From NCBI GenBank assembly GCA_031402435.1, contig JANNSJ010000015.1:124001-188000 (forward strand): a stretch of 64,000 nt of DNA, given 5' to 3'. This document shows positions 15,894-24,631 of the stretch, piece after piece (the first letter of the stretch is position 1; each line of letters starts with the position of its first letter). Source of the DNA: UBA11986 sp031402435 (GTDB lineage Bacteria; Bacteroidota; Ignavibacteria; UBA10030; UBA6906). The translations under genes were made by a program, and so were the position numbers. The notes beneath the pieces are model-generated. The model saw only the letters and a list, made by a program, of their open reading frames with translations, had not been told where the DNA came from and searched no databases.

Positions 15894-16808
15894 ATGCCGT
15901 TGTACAAACTAGCACACAAGCAGCTTGAACTCATCAAAGAGAATTCATTCAGGCTGGAGAAGGAAGTGCAAGAGATTGTCGAGGCAAATATGGACTCTCT
16001 TTTTGGGTCAAAACTTGTCAGGCATGAGTTTTCCCTTAGTGGATTGAGAATCGATACGCTTGGATACGACAAGGATGCTCAATCGTTTGTCATCATCGAG
16101 TACAAGAGGGGATCGAACTATTCGGTTGTGGACCAGGGAATGGCTTACCTCGGATTGATGCTCAACAACAAAGCTGAGTTCATTTTGGAATACAACGAGA
16201 GATGTAATGCTTCTCTCAAACGGGATGACGTTGACTGGTCTCAATCGAAGGTGATCTTCATCTCGCCCTCATTCACAAGCTTTCAGCTTGAGGCAATCAA
16301 CTTCAAGGATTTGCCGATTGAGTTGTGGGAAGTAAAACGTTACTCAAACAACACTGTCAGGTTCGACCAACACAAGCCAACGGCTACGGTTGCTTCCATT
16401 AAGACTGTGTCAAAGAAGAGCGAGGTAGTCGAAGCAATTAACAGGGAGGTAAAGACCTACACCGAAGAAGCTCATTTGAAAGTAGCTCAGCCGACCATTG
16501 CTGAAATGTACACTAGATACAAGGAGCTTGTGTTAGCTATTAGCCCTGAGTTGTCTGTCAAACCGATGAAATGGTACATTGCCTTCCGTGCGAAGACGAA
16601 TATTACCGATGTTGTTGTTCTCAAGAAGTCACTTAAGATTTTCATCAACTTGCCGAAAGGTAAATTGGAGGACCCAAAAAAGCTCGTCCGCGATGTTTCA
16701 AAAGTCGGGCACTGGGGCAACGGCGACTATCAGATTCAGATCAGTACGGACGATGAATTAGAGTATATCATCTCCCTAGTCCGGCAGGCGTACAAACTGA
16801 ACGAATAG
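15894..16808 (+). CDS. PD-(D/E)XK-like nuclease with C-terminal DUF5655 domain
   Basis: The 304-residue product is read from ATG 15894 (MPLYKLAHKQL). The frame is open 61 codons further upstream, but that stretch is cysteine-rich and not protein-like. The N-terminal half contains IDTLGYD (Asp54) and FVIIEYKRG (Glu69, Lys71) followed by VVDQGMAYL (Gln81), a PD-(D/E)XK arrangement. Residues about 190-304 match the DUF5655 pattern (TIAEMYTRYKELVLAI, KPMKWYIAFRAKTN, VSKVGHWGNGDYQI). It is a presumed nucleic-acid-acting protein of unknown target. It sits beside another nuclease-type gene, so the two may work together. The 186-bp gap before it holds a small hairpin at 15834-15850. Confidence 0.72.
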   Translation: MPLYKLAHKQLELIKENSFRLEKEVQEIVEANMDSLFGSKLVRHEFSLSGLRIDTLGYDKDAQSFVIIEYKRGSNYSVVDQGMAYLGLMLNNKAEFILEYNERCNASLKRDDVDWSQSKVIFISPSFTSFQLEAINFKDLPIELWEVKRYSNNTVRFDQHKPTATVASIKTVSKKSEVVEAINREVKTYTEEAHLKVAQPTIAEMYTRYKELVLAISPELSVKPMKWYIAFRAKTNITDVVVLKKSLKIFINLPKGKLEDPKKLVRDVSKVGHWGNGDYQIQISTDDELEYIISLVRQAYKLNE

Positions 16809-16907
16809 CTGTGACCAAGCGGCGCTCTTTCATTTGATAAGGCTCTATTGGTAAATGTCCAACGCCCCAATAAAGTAGAGTCGATCTTGACGCCACAACC
16901 CCGCTTT

Positions 16908-16954
16908 AGTCAAAGACACCTGGGAAATCGGCGAGGCGTACGATTCATTCATCG
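16908..16954 (+). repeat. Direct repeat B, fragment (5' end of a methyltransferase gene)
   Basis: 43/47 identical to 18283-18329, the start of the downstream methyltransferase gene. In frame it would read VKDTWEIGEAYDSFI. Two differences are synonymous and the other two replace the ATG start by AAA. The frame is lost immediately after the fragment. Weaker similarity may extend left to ATCTTGA at 16884. Confidence 0.85.
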
Positions 16955-16989
16955 TCAGGGGTCAGGCTATAGATATGGAGGAAACACGC

Positions 16990-17529
16990 ATGCGTAAAAT
17001 CGTATCTGCTTCAGTGGCGATCATGGTGACGGGCTGGTTGACGGCTTTCGGAGTCCCATGCTACGCGATACCTTTGCCTTTGGAATCCCAGGATCAAGCC
17101 GGGCAAGAACCAGTTGTCGGTAAGGAATTTCAAGCCATGATGGCTAAGGTCGATACCGCCCAGCTTGAACTCCAAAACGGGAGGGTGGAAGCCTTCAAGG
17201 CACTCTGGTCTCATGCTGACGATGTTACCCTTTCGGGAGGGTTCGGCGGTGCAATTGAAAAGGGATGGAGAAATGTCAGCAAGCGGCTCGATTGGGTTGG
17301 CGGGCAGTTTTCGAAGGGTACGAATACCATCGAGCGGATTGTGGTAAATGCAAATAGTGACCTTGCCTATGTGGTGCAGATCGAGCACATCCGTTTTCAC
17401 GTTCCAGGTCAGGCAAAAGAGTCGGCCCGCGACTACAGGGTAACGATGGTGTTCCGACGCGAGTCTGAGGGTTGGCGTATCGTCCATCGCCATGCAGATT
17501 CGCAGATGATGAAACAGGCGCCGAAGTAA
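16990..17529 (+). CDS. Exported NTF2/SnoaL-like protein
   Basis: The start is ATG 16990, with GGAGG at 16978-16982; an ATG five codons earlier is less likely. The 179-residue product has a signal peptide (MRKIVSASVAIMVTGWLTAFGVPCYA). An NTF2-like cone fold follows: FKALWSHADDVTLSGGFGG, the 'W...RVTMVFRRESEGWRIVHRHAD' strand pair and a bare C-terminus. Members of this DUF4440/SnoaL-like group are often small-molecule-binding or of unknown function, and no catalytic dyad could be assigned. The gene is the first inside the segment bracketed by repeat B. It may be co-transcribed with the following exported protein, which begins 9 nt after its stop. Confidence 0.78.
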   Translation: MRKIVSASVAIMVTGWLTAFGVPCYAIPLPLESQDQAGQEPVVGKEFQAMMAKVDTAQLELQNGRVEAFKALWSHADDVTLSGGFGGAIEKGWRNVSKRLDWVGGQFSKGTNTIERIVVNANSDLAYVVQIEHIRFHVPGQAKESARDYRVTMVFRRESEGWRIVHRHADSQMMKQAPK

Positions 17530-17538
17530 CTGTCGTCC

Positions 17539-18243
17539 TTGCCATTCATCGGCTCCATATGGTTCGCCACGCTTTTGATATTTTCCTTACGGTCGGAATG
17601 TTCTGCTCAAGAGGAGGACTACGGAATCGGAATAATCATTCCTCCGGGCGGCGGTAATATGCACGCTGTCATCTACTCCAAGCCTTATGTTGGTTCCGAT
17701 ACCATAGCCACTCTTACGAAATGGGAGTACACCTTTCACGGCCACAACGAGAAAGTGCGTCCCTACCTCGCAGGGTTTCACAGGTATGACTATTGGGGAG
17801 TACCCATTCTGTCCATAAGCCACGACTCCTCTTGGGCAGAGGTCTTCGTTGCATCCTCCGATTGGACAACAAAAACGAAAGGGTGGATCAACCTCAAAAT
17901 TCCCAACACTACCGTTCGTGTCTGGGCAGACTTTCTGCGGACGCAATCAATGGTCTTGAACGGTAATAATCCTCCACGGTTCTACTCCAAGCCAAACAAG
18001 AGTGCCCCGCTCAGCATGAACCTGTTTCGCTTTCGCAGTCTGGACGAATTTAGTTACATTCTCAAACCCATTCGACGAGAAGGGCGTTGGTTACTCGTTG
18101 AGCTTCACACTCCATTTCTCCCCTGTGCCGATGAAGATGCGGTCGTGCACGAGCCCGGCCTTCACCCGCGAACAACCAGAGTGTGGATTGAATACATAGA
18201 CGAGCGAGGGCGACCGCTCGCTCAAGCTCCAATGATGTGCTGA
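17539..18243 (+). CDS. Exported protein of unknown function, SH3-like segment
   Basis: The 234-residue product starts with TTG at 17539 followed by a hydrophobic leader (FIGSIWFATLLIFSLRSECSA). No family is recognised. Residues about 85-115 (SWAEVFVASSDW...KGWINL) resemble the strand pair of bacterial SH3-type domains, but this is weak. Four cysteines are present: one at the leader end, a C-x6-E type cysteine near 'LPCADEDAV', and the final MMC. It follows the NTF2-like gene by 9 nt and ends 43 nt before the methyltransferase start, all within the repeat-B segment. Confidence 0.6.
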   Translation: MPFIGSIWFATLLIFSLRSECSAQEEDYGIGIIIPPGGGNMHAVIYSKPYVGSDTIATLTKWEYTFHGHNEKVRPYLAGFHRYDYWGVPILSISHDSSWAEVFVASSDWTTKTKGWINLKIPNTTVRVWADFLRTQSMVLNGNNPPRFYSKPNKSAPLSMNLFRFRSLDEFSYILKPIRREGRWLLVELHTPFLPCADEDAVVHEPGLHPRTTRVWIEYIDERGRPLAQAPMMC

Positions 18244-18282
18244 CAGCAAAGAGTTCACAATCTTGAAACCAGACCCTCACTC

Positions 18283-18329
18283 AGTCATGGACACATGGGA
18301 AATCGGAGAGGCGTACGATTCATTCATCG
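18283..18329 (+). repeat. Direct repeat B, resident copy (5' end of methyltransferase)
   Basis: The intact copy of the 47-bp repeat, spanning the ATG at 18287 of the methyltransferase gene. The partner is at 16908-16954, 1375 bp upstream. Confidence 0.85.
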
Positions 18330-19069
18330 GACGCTGGAGCTTGCCGGTAGCGAGGGAATTTGTGCAATGGCTTGCAGCTTCTCCTAAGAGCAAATGGCTT
18401 GATGTCGGCTGCGGTACCGGAGCGCTGAGTCGAACCATCGTTGAGCTGGTTGATCCTGCAGAAGTACATGGAATCGATTCGGCACAAGGGTTCATCTCGT
18501 TTGCACAGGAGCGAACCAGTGATCGTCGGGTAACCTTTGCCGTGGGCGATGCGGAATCCCTTCAGGTGCAAGCGGGCGTGTACAACGCAGCAGTCTCGGC
18601 TCTTATGCTCAACTTTGTTTCTCGTCCTGATAAGATCGTCTCAGAGATGCAGCGTGTGGTAAAGCCCGGTGGGGTTGTAGCCTTCTATGTTTGGGACTAC
18701 GCGGAACGAATGCAGTTGCTGCGTTACTTTTGGGATGTGGCGGTGTCTCTCAATCCGGCAGTCTCCGCTTTGGATGAGGGAAAGAGATTTCCGCTTTGCA
18801 ATCCCGACCGGCTCAACGATCTCTTCGTTGCTCAGGGTCTGCACAACATCGAGGTGAGAGCGATTGAGGTGCCTACTCAGTTCTCTGACTTTGATGATTA
18901 CTGGAAACCATTTCTTGCCGGTCAGGGACCTGCGCCGGGTTACGTTGCTTCTCTTACTCCACAAAAGCAGGTAGCAATAAGAGAACGCCTTCGCACCACT
19001 CTGCCTATTGCGACTGACGGAACGATCAGCCTGGTGGCGCGTGCATGGGCTGTGAAAGGCAACGCGTAA
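18287..19069 (+). CDS. Class I SAM-dependent methyltransferase
   Basis: The 260-residue product is read from ATG 18287 (MDTWEIGEAYDSFIGRWS), which fits the conserved N-terminus of this family; a TTG eight codons upstream is possible. Motif I is WLDVGCGTGALSRTI, motif II VHGIDSAQGFI, motif III NAAVSALMLNF and post-III VVKPGGVVAFYVWDY. It resembles UbiE/Methyltransf_11-type small-molecule methyltransferases, and the substrate is unknown. Its first 43 bp and leader are duplicated 1.4 kb upstream. It is followed by an SDR gene 53 nt later on the same strand. Confidence 0.85.
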   Translation: MDTWEIGEAYDSFIGRWSLPVAREFVQWLAASPKSKWLDVGCGTGALSRTIVELVDPAEVHGIDSAQGFISFAQERTSDRRVTFAVGDAESLQVQAGVYNAAVSALMLNFVSRPDKIVSEMQRVVKPGGVVAFYVWDYAERMQLLRYFWDVAVSLNPAVSALDEGKRFPLCNPDRLNDLFVAQGLHNIEVRAIEVPTQFSDFDDYWKPFLAGQGPAPGYVASLTPQKQVAIRERLRTTLPIATDGTISLVARAWAVKGNA

Positions 19070-19122
19070 ACTACGAACCCGCAATGACGTAAAAGATCGA
19101 AATGCAGAAAGAGAAGGAGTAA

Positions 19123-19788
19123 ATGAAGATCAACGCAATACTTTTCGGAGCCACCGGTATGGTGGGAGAGGGAGTCCTCATCGAAGCTCTCGCGCATCAG
19201 CACGTGGAATCAGTCCTGGTGATCGGTAGAAGGTCATGCAACAGGACTCATCCCAAACTCAAAGAACTGATCCATACTGACTTCTTTGACTACTTGAACA
19301 TCGAAGCGCAACTCAAGGGATTTAATGCGTGCTTTTTCTGCCTCGGATCTTCCTCGTTGGGAATGAATGAACAGGATTACACAAGGTTGACGTACGATCT
19401 CACGATGCAGGCAGCAAGGACACTCTCCAGACTTAATCCTGATATGACGTTCTGTTATGTGTCGGGGACAGGAACCAATGAACATGGCCGCAGTATGTGG
19501 GCGCGGGTGAAGGGAAGAACGGAGGGCCATCTGGCAAAGCTGCCATTCAAAGCGGCGTACTCGTTCAGGCCGGGACTGATGAAGCCCAACAAGGGACAGA
19601 AGAATGTCAAAGCGATTTTCAAGATGGCGGGATGGTCGTATCCTCTGTGGAAGTTCTTGTTCCCCGGGGGCGTGTGCAAGTTGGAGGATCTGGGCCTTGC
19701 GATGATTCACACTGTTGAGATGGGCTACTTAAAGCAGATTCTTGAGAATAGAGACATCACTCAGGTTGCAAAGGGTTCGCACACATGA
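19123..19788 (+). CDS. Atypical SDR / NAD(P)-binding epimerase-like protein
   Basis: The 221-residue product is preceded by GAAGGAG at 19111-19117. The Rossmann start is INAILFGATGMVGEGVL (GxxGxxG). ACFFCLGSSS and DMTFCYVSGTGTNE take the place of the substrate strand, and YSFRPGLMKP the usual NAD-domain tail. It belongs to the extended/atypical SDR group (NAD(P)H-binding, NmrA/epimerase-like). The catalytic YxxxK is not present in canonical form, so it may bind rather than turn over nucleotides. Its stop overlaps the next small gene by 4 nt (ATGA). Confidence 0.78.
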   Translation: MKINAILFGATGMVGEGVLIEALAHQHVESVLVIGRRSCNRTHPKLKELIHTDFFDYLNIEAQLKGFNACFFCLGSSSLGMNEQDYTRLTYDLTMQAARTLSRLNPDMTFCYVSGTGTNEHGRSMWARVKGRTEGHLAKLPFKAAYSFRPGLMKPNKGQKNVKAIFKMAGWSYPLWKFLFPGGVCKLEDLGLAMIHTVEMGYLKQILENRDITQVAKGSHT

Positions 19789-20000
19789 GCCGTGCATTCA
19801 TGAAAGAGAGCGATGATCAATGGTTGCATGACGTTGCTCCAACCATGAGTGCGCTGCTTACGTACCTGACACGGGAGAACAACGGCATCAGAGTCTTTGA
19901 GGAAAAGAGATCCATCGCTCCGGATGGCCTTGAGGTGTATGAAATGAGCAACGGTTTATCCTACTCAAAAGATGATGAAGGTCAATGGCGGGTTGTGTGA
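19785..20000 (+). CDS. Small 71-residue protein, unknown function
   Basis: Begins at ATG 19785, overlapping the SDR stop (ATGA), and ends at 20000. It is acidic with a mixed charge pattern (MSRAFMKESDDQWLHDV...) and a C-terminal LSYSKDDEGQWRVV. No membrane segment or motif is present. The 4-nt overlap with the SDR argues for translational coupling, so it is likely real despite its size. Confidence 0.55.
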   Translation: MSRAFMKESDDQWLHDVAPTMSALLTYLTRENNGIRVFEEKRSIAPDGLEVYEMSNGLSYSKDDEGQWRVV

Positions 20001-20029
20001 AGAACAACCCAACGGTAGCGCCGACCTGC

Positions 20030-20111
20030 CTTGCCGGACATGTTTCTCAATGCAGGCAGGCATTCTTGTCGGCAGCGAGATAACTCTAAGCGGCAAACAA
20101 GAATGCTTGCC
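20030..20111. repeat. REP-like inverted repeat with CAAGAATGC core
   Basis: The arms 20055-20073 and 20093-20111 are reverse complements at 16 of 19 positions. An additional outer pairing, GCCGAC (about 20030) with GTCGGC (about 20068-20073), and CCTGCCT with AGGCAGG make a compound foldback. The core CAAGAATGC (20098-20106) recurs at 38033-38041 in the gap after tRNA-Arg. It sits in the 253-bp gap before the PQQ-propeller gene. Confidence 0.65.
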
Positions 20112-20253
20112 CCACCAGTTATTTCCTGTAAACAAATACGATCTCGACGTTGTCATTGTAAACTGCCCCACGTTTTTGCCTGAATCCTTTCCACGTTGAG
20201 CACGTAAGAGACGGAAGTTGTTCCATTCCTATCTCACTCACAAGGATTCATTC

Positions 20254-21471
20254 ATGAAAGTACTCTTCCTGATACTCAGCCTGTGCCTGGGCGATGTGCA
20301 ATCCTCCTCAAGTCAATCAGAGGTGACAGACTTCGAAAGCCTGCCGGCCGTACAATGGAAATTCCGCACGAATGCCCCTATACTCGCCTCTCCTGTCATT
20401 CATGGGAACCTTGCGTACGTCGGCAGTGGAGATAGCGTTCTCTACGCCATGGATACAGAAACGGGTAAGGGCCGTTGGACATTTAGAATCCAAGGGCCGA
20501 TTCTGTCGACCGTGTGCATAGGAGGGGACCAACTGTTCCTTGTGGCGGGGGATGGCTCATGCTATTCGCTTGACAAGAACTCCGGCAAAATGCTATGGAG
20601 ATTCAAGACACGAGGAGAGAAGGTCTATCAATACTACGGGTACGCGGACTATCATCATTCGTCCCCCGTTTTGTACAAATCTATCGTGTATTTTGGATCA
20701 GGAGACGGCAATGTCTACGCGCTGAAATCCAACAACGGCAAGGTGCTCTGGAGTTTCAAAACGGGGGATGTCGTCCACTCTTCACCTGTAGTTGGCAATG
20801 ATAAGCTGTTCATCGGGTCTTTCGACGGACATGTGTACGCTCTTGATTGCCAGAGCGGAGCGTTGGTTTGGAAATTCAAATCGGTTGGCCATCGCTTTTT
20901 CCCAAAAGGAGAGATGCAGGGTTCTCCTGTCACAGCAAACGGTCTTGTCTACATCGGTAGTAGGGATTACAATCTTTATGCAATAGATGCTGAAAAGGGA
21001 TATTGCCACTGGAATAAGCAATTTCCGAAGGGCTGGGCAATGGCACTATCTGTCAGGGATACTGTCCTCTACGTGGGTACGTCGGATGATGATCTTATGA
21101 TTGCAATGGATGGAAGGAGTGGCGCGGAGTTGTGGCGTACCGATATGAAATTCAATATGTTCGGCACGTGTACGTTTACATCCTCCATGATGTATTTCGG
21201 GACTCTTCTGGGTAAAATCCACGGATTGGATCTGCAAACAGGCGCGATACGATGGACGTTCAATACTGATGGATACAACGAAAATCATTCGAAGTACTTT
21301 CCATCAGAAAGCGTGATAGTGAAGAATGACTTCTATGCAAGCCTTTCGTGGCCGGATGGCTACATTACGGCGTTACATGAGCTGGGAGCAATCTTCTCGA
21401 AGCCTGCAATCTCGGGGAACCTCATAATCGTCAGCAGTACCGATGGAACGGTGTACTGTCTTCGAAAGTAG
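20254..21471 (+). CDS. Exported PQQ-like beta-propeller repeat protein
   Basis: The 405-residue product starts at ATG 20254 with AAGGA at 20242-20246. Signal peptide: MKVLFLILSLCLGDVQSS. It contains about eight blades with the pattern WxF(K/R)T...SSPV(V/T)xxxxVYxGSxDxxxYALDxxxGxxxW, like BamB and PQQ dehydrogenase propellers. The tryptophan-docking motifs are intact, but no dehydrogenase active-site residues (Asp/Glu/Cys-Cys pair) were seen, so it is a binding or scaffold propeller. It ends 85 bp before the 3' end of a convergent protease gene, with a shared terminator-like hairpin between them. Confidence 0.82.
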   Translation: MKVLFLILSLCLGDVQSSSSQSEVTDFESLPAVQWKFRTNAPILASPVIHGNLAYVGSGDSVLYAMDTETGKGRWTFRIQGPILSTVCIGGDQLFLVAGDGSCYSLDKNSGKMLWRFKTRGEKVYQYYGYADYHHSSPVLYKSIVYFGSGDGNVYALKSNNGKVLWSFKTGDVVHSSPVVGNDKLFIGSFDGHVYALDCQSGALVWKFKSVGHRFFPKGEMQGSPVTANGLVYIGSRDYNLYAIDAEKGYCHWNKQFPKGWAMALSVRDTVLYVGTSDDDLMIAMDGRSGAELWRTDMKFNMFGTCTFTSSMMYFGTLLGKIHGLDLQTGAIRWTFNTDGYNENHSKYFPSESVIVKNDFYASLSWPDGYITALHELGAIFSKPAISGNLIIVSSTDGTVYCLRK

Positions 21472-21499
21472 ATCTTGGGGGACGCTACGGTATGAAACA

Positions 21500-21527
21500 C
21501 AAGCGGCGCCTCGCTCGGCGCCGCTTG
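21500..21527. terminator. Shared hairpin between convergent genes
   Basis: Perfect 11-bp GC-rich stem CAAGCGGCGCC / GGCGCCGCTTG with a 6-nt loop, midway between the PQQ-propeller gene and the convergent protease gene. The T-runs on both sides are poor (GTGTTTCATA on the minus strand), so it is a probable bidirectional but weak terminator. Confidence 0.65.
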
Positions 21528-21555
21528 CAAATATATCTCTCTTCCAACTCCACAT

Positions 21556-24399
21556 CTACCGCAGCAATACCAACTTTTGTGTTTGCACGAAGTCGCCTGC
21601 ACTCAGTCTGTAGAAATACAATCCGCTTGCAAGCCCTTGAGCGTTGAACGTTTCCGAGTAATAGCCTGCAGACATCTTTCCATCCACGAGCAATGCAACT
21701 CGCTCTCCCAGAAGATTGAACACTTCGAGTATAACGAACGATTCACGCGGCAATCCAAACTCAATCACCGTTGACGGATTGAACGGGTTCGGATAGTTTT
21801 GTGCAAGGATGAATTGATCGGGAGTTCCGGGGCGTTCCAGTACGGATGTTGTGCCCGTTGTGAAATTCCATGTTGCAGAATACGCGCCCGGTCCGCCGGC
21901 ATTTCTTGCACGCACGTGCCAGTAATACTTCGTGCTGAGTGATACTCTGACGCCTTTCTGAATCGTCGTAATCGTTGAATCATTGATCACGGTCGTTGCA
22001 AACAATGAGTCCGCTGACACCTGAAGATGAAACCCGGTTGCGCCAAGTACAACGTTCCATTGAAGCGCAAGGGAATCCGGCAGATTGGTTGCGTTGTTTG
22101 CCGGCGATACAAGTGTTGGTGTTGCAGGTGGAGCGACTGCTGTCCTGAATGTCCATGCTTCCGACCATCCGCTTGTGCCGACGCTGTTCTTTGCCCTGAC
22201 CCGCCAGTAGTATTGAGTGTTATTGCTCATGCCGGTGATTGCCCGTGACGTGTCGGTCAATGTTGAATCATTGACGAATGTTGTCGTGAACGACGCGTTT
22301 GTCGAGAGCTGTACGTGATATGTCGTTGCTGTCGGAACGCCTCTCCAGATGAGCGGCAATGACGTGGGCAGCGTTGTAAGGTTGTTTGCCGGTGAAACGG
22401 GAACGGGTGCCGCTACGAGGGCGATCGAGAAATTTGCATTCGACATGTCAAAGAAGATATTGCCAACCGCTTCGATCTTCACTCGTGCCGTTCCGGTAAG
22501 TATGTTTGGAACCGTGATGGCTTGTACGCCATCATTCGGGGTGTTTGCCGCAAGTGTCGTTGGAAATGTCAGACCGCCATCCGTGGAAAGAAGGATGTTG
22601 ACGTTTGTGCAACTCACGGGAGCCACATCTGTGTTGGCGACATTCCACTTTACGGTGTCTGTGGAGTTGACGACCCAACTGCCCTGCGAGGTCACAATGA
22701 ATGGTCCCGCGCTGCTGCTGACATTGATGATCATATTGAGAAGACTCTTTCCCACGCCGCCCCCGCCTGCCCGGTTGTCACGGGCGGAGAGTCTGAAACT
22801 CAGAGAGCGATCATACGAGGGGAGAATTTCTCCGATTGTCTGGGTATTGTTCAGGATGTCTGCGAGTTTCGGGAATGTGCGCGTAGGATTCCCGGTGCCT
22901 TTGAAACTGCGGAAGATGGGTGCGCTACCTGAAGGCGTGTTGGGAGCTCCTGCCGGTCCCAGGTCAAACTCCTCCCATGTAAACGTGAGAGAGTCTCCAT
23001 TAAGGTCTGAAGCTGACCCCGTGATGGCAAAGGGTGTCCCGATTGGGATTGAATTCCCGCCGGGGCTATTGCTGACTGTCGGAGCATTGTTCCCTGTAGC
23101 CGTGATTACCGCGCAACCGTTCCCCGATCCTTGTGTCGTATATGCGACGATCTCGTCGATGTTGATTCCATGAAAATAGTCGTCGCTGTTGTTCTGGGTA
23201 TTCTGTGGACTGCAAATGCCGGCATAAGCCATAACCGTTGTGCCGCTGCCAGGTTCGTACGCAGTCGACGCGTTGCGGTTCCCTCCTGAACAAGATCCGG
23301 CGTTGCCGTTGAAGCTGTGGTTCCCGCCAAACTGATGCCCCATTTCATGCGCGACATAGTCAACGTAGAACGGATCGCCAATGGGAGAAGGTAGTCCTGT
23401 TACGCCTCTTGCCTTCTGTCCTGCTCTGCATATCACACCAAGGCCTGCAACTCCTCCTCCTCCCGTACTAAAGACATGCCCGATATCGTAATTTGCGGCC
23501 CCGATGATGTTGTCAATTGTCGTCTGGTTTTGCCCGAGCATCGTCGAGCCGTTGTTGTTGGTGTAAGGGTCGGTTCCTGAGTTCAGGTAAATGATCGTAT
23601 CATTGTTCGCTATGAGGACCATTCTCACTGCTACTTCACGTTCATACACTCCATTCACTCTGTTCATTGCAGTAACCATTGCAGCCAATACCAGGGGCTT
23701 CGTGCCGCCATGAAATGCTGCATACTCACCTGTACATGCCAGTGCGAGGCGGTATGTCCGCAATTGCTCGCCGATGGCATGCGCTGTACCATTTGCCACC
23801 AGGCGGGAAATCTCTGTGGCCATTTCCGAATTTGGATCTTCGATGCCGATCTCTTCAAAGTGCCGTGACGCGTTGTACGACAGGTCCTGTTTGAAATAGC
23901 TGATGTAGTGCCGGGTGTTTCCACGACTGTACGGATCGATATAGATCGTCGGTCCTGCCGAAATGATCATCGCATGGAATCCTGTGGGAGTGATATCGAA
24001 TCGGACTGTGGCAGTCCGATCATCGATGCCCTGTCCGAGGTACGTCCTGATCTCCGGATATTTCCCGCCAAGCTCAGGCGCCATGATGGGTGATTCAACA
24101 ATATGGAACCTCCCATACTCTCCATTGGGAGAAGGAAGGCTCAATATGATCGGCGAAATCCTTATATCAAAACCGCCTTCAACCGGTGCCTGGCTCAACA
24201 ACGTTAACGCGGCGTTCATATCCAGAGCCAAAGTTCGGTATTCAACCGGAACAATCTGGCGATCCTGTTTGGGTGAAATTGCAGACTCGGCGATATCATT
24301 CCAAACGCCGGCTGTAGTATTCTGCGCAAACGTACTGCCTGTCAAAGCCAGAGCGCAGATGAAACAGAGTGTGATGACGTTGTACCTATTGGTTCGCAT
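21556..24399 (-). CDS. Reprolysin-like zinc metalloprotease with T9SS sorting domain
   Basis: The 947-residue product starts at 24399 behind GGAGAAG. A signal peptide (MRTNRYNVITLCFICALALTGSTFAQ) and a propeptide-like region come first. The metzincin zinc site HEMGHQFGGNH (near residue 350) with NASTAYEPGSGTTVMAYAGIC as Met-turn region follows, as in reprolysin-like M12 proteins of this phylum. A cadherin/Ig-like region (about residues 440-640), two fibronectin-III domains (about 660-860) and the T9SS tail (QNYPNPFNPSTV ... KLVLLR) complete it. The enzyme is secreted through T9SS and probably degrades extracellular protein together with the M28 aminopeptidase. It stands alone on the minus strand. 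Confidence 0.9.
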   Translation of the reverse strand: MRTNRYNVITLCFICALALTGSTFAQNTTAGVWNDIAESAISPKQDRQIVPVEYRTLALDMNAALTLLSQAPVEGGFDIRISPIILSLPSPNGEYGRFHIVESPIMAPELGGKYPEIRTYLGQGIDDRTATVRFDITPTGFHAMIISAGPTIYIDPYSRGNTRHYISYFKQDLSYNASRHFEEIGIEDPNSEMATEISRLVANGTAHAIGEQLRTYRLALACTGEYAAFHGGTKPLVLAAMVTAMNRVNGVYEREVAVRMVLIANNDTIIYLNSGTDPYTNNNGSTMLGQNQTTIDNIIGAANYDIGHVFSTGGGGVAGLGVICRAGQKARGVTGLPSPIGDPFYVDYVAHEMGHQFGGNHSFNGNAGSCSGGNRNASTAYEPGSGTTVMAYAGICSPQNTQNNSDDYFHGINIDEIVAYTTQGSGNGCAVITATGNNAPTVSNSPGGNSIPIGTPFAITGSASDLNGDSLTFTWEEFDLGPAGAPNTPSGSAPIFRSFKGTGNPTRTFPKLADILNNTQTIGEILPSYDRSLSFRLSARDNRAGGGGVGKSLLNMIINVSSSAGPFIVTSQGSWVVNSTDTVKWNVANTDVAPVSCTNVNILLSTDGGLTFPTTLAANTPNDGVQAITVPNILTGTARVKIEAVGNIFFDMSNANFSIALVAAPVPVSPANNLTTLPTSLPLIWRGVPTATTYHVQLSTNASFTTTFVNDSTLTDTSRAITGMSNNTQYYWRVRAKNSVGTSGWSEAWTFRTAVAPPATPTLVSPANNATNLPDSLALQWNVVLGATGFHLQVSADSLFATTVINDSTITTIQKGVRVSLSTKYYWHVRARNAGGPGAYSATWNFTTGTTSVLERPGTPDQFILAQNYPNPFNPSTVIEFGLPRESFVILEVFNLLGERVALLVDGKMSAGYYSETFNAQGLASGLYFYRLSAGDFVQTQKLVLLR

Positions 24400-24631
24400 T
24401 GCTTCTCCAAACCATTTGTGAATAATGGGGTAAAATGGAATTCAAGGATGAATCTGTCAGGGAAGGTTTCTAGGAAAATATACGGGAACATTTTTCAAGA
24501 AGCAATGAATTCAGGCAGTGTTTCAGTTGCGAAACCACAGTAGCGGCCATGTTGGTTAGTTCGGAGTTTTTAGCATATATTTCACAACATGGGTTACTCG
24601 TATCACTGTTTGTCAATCCTGACACGGATCA

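Noticed and set aside
12681..20253. Prophage or insertion sequence in the accessory region
   Set aside because: No integrase, transposase, capsid, lysis or terminal inverted repeat was seen. Only an ORF6N gene further away is phage-like.
22349..23173. Long plus-strand frame of 274 codons inside the reprolysin-like protease gene
   Set aside because: It is antisense to a well-supported protease domain, has no ribosome site and shows no recognised family.
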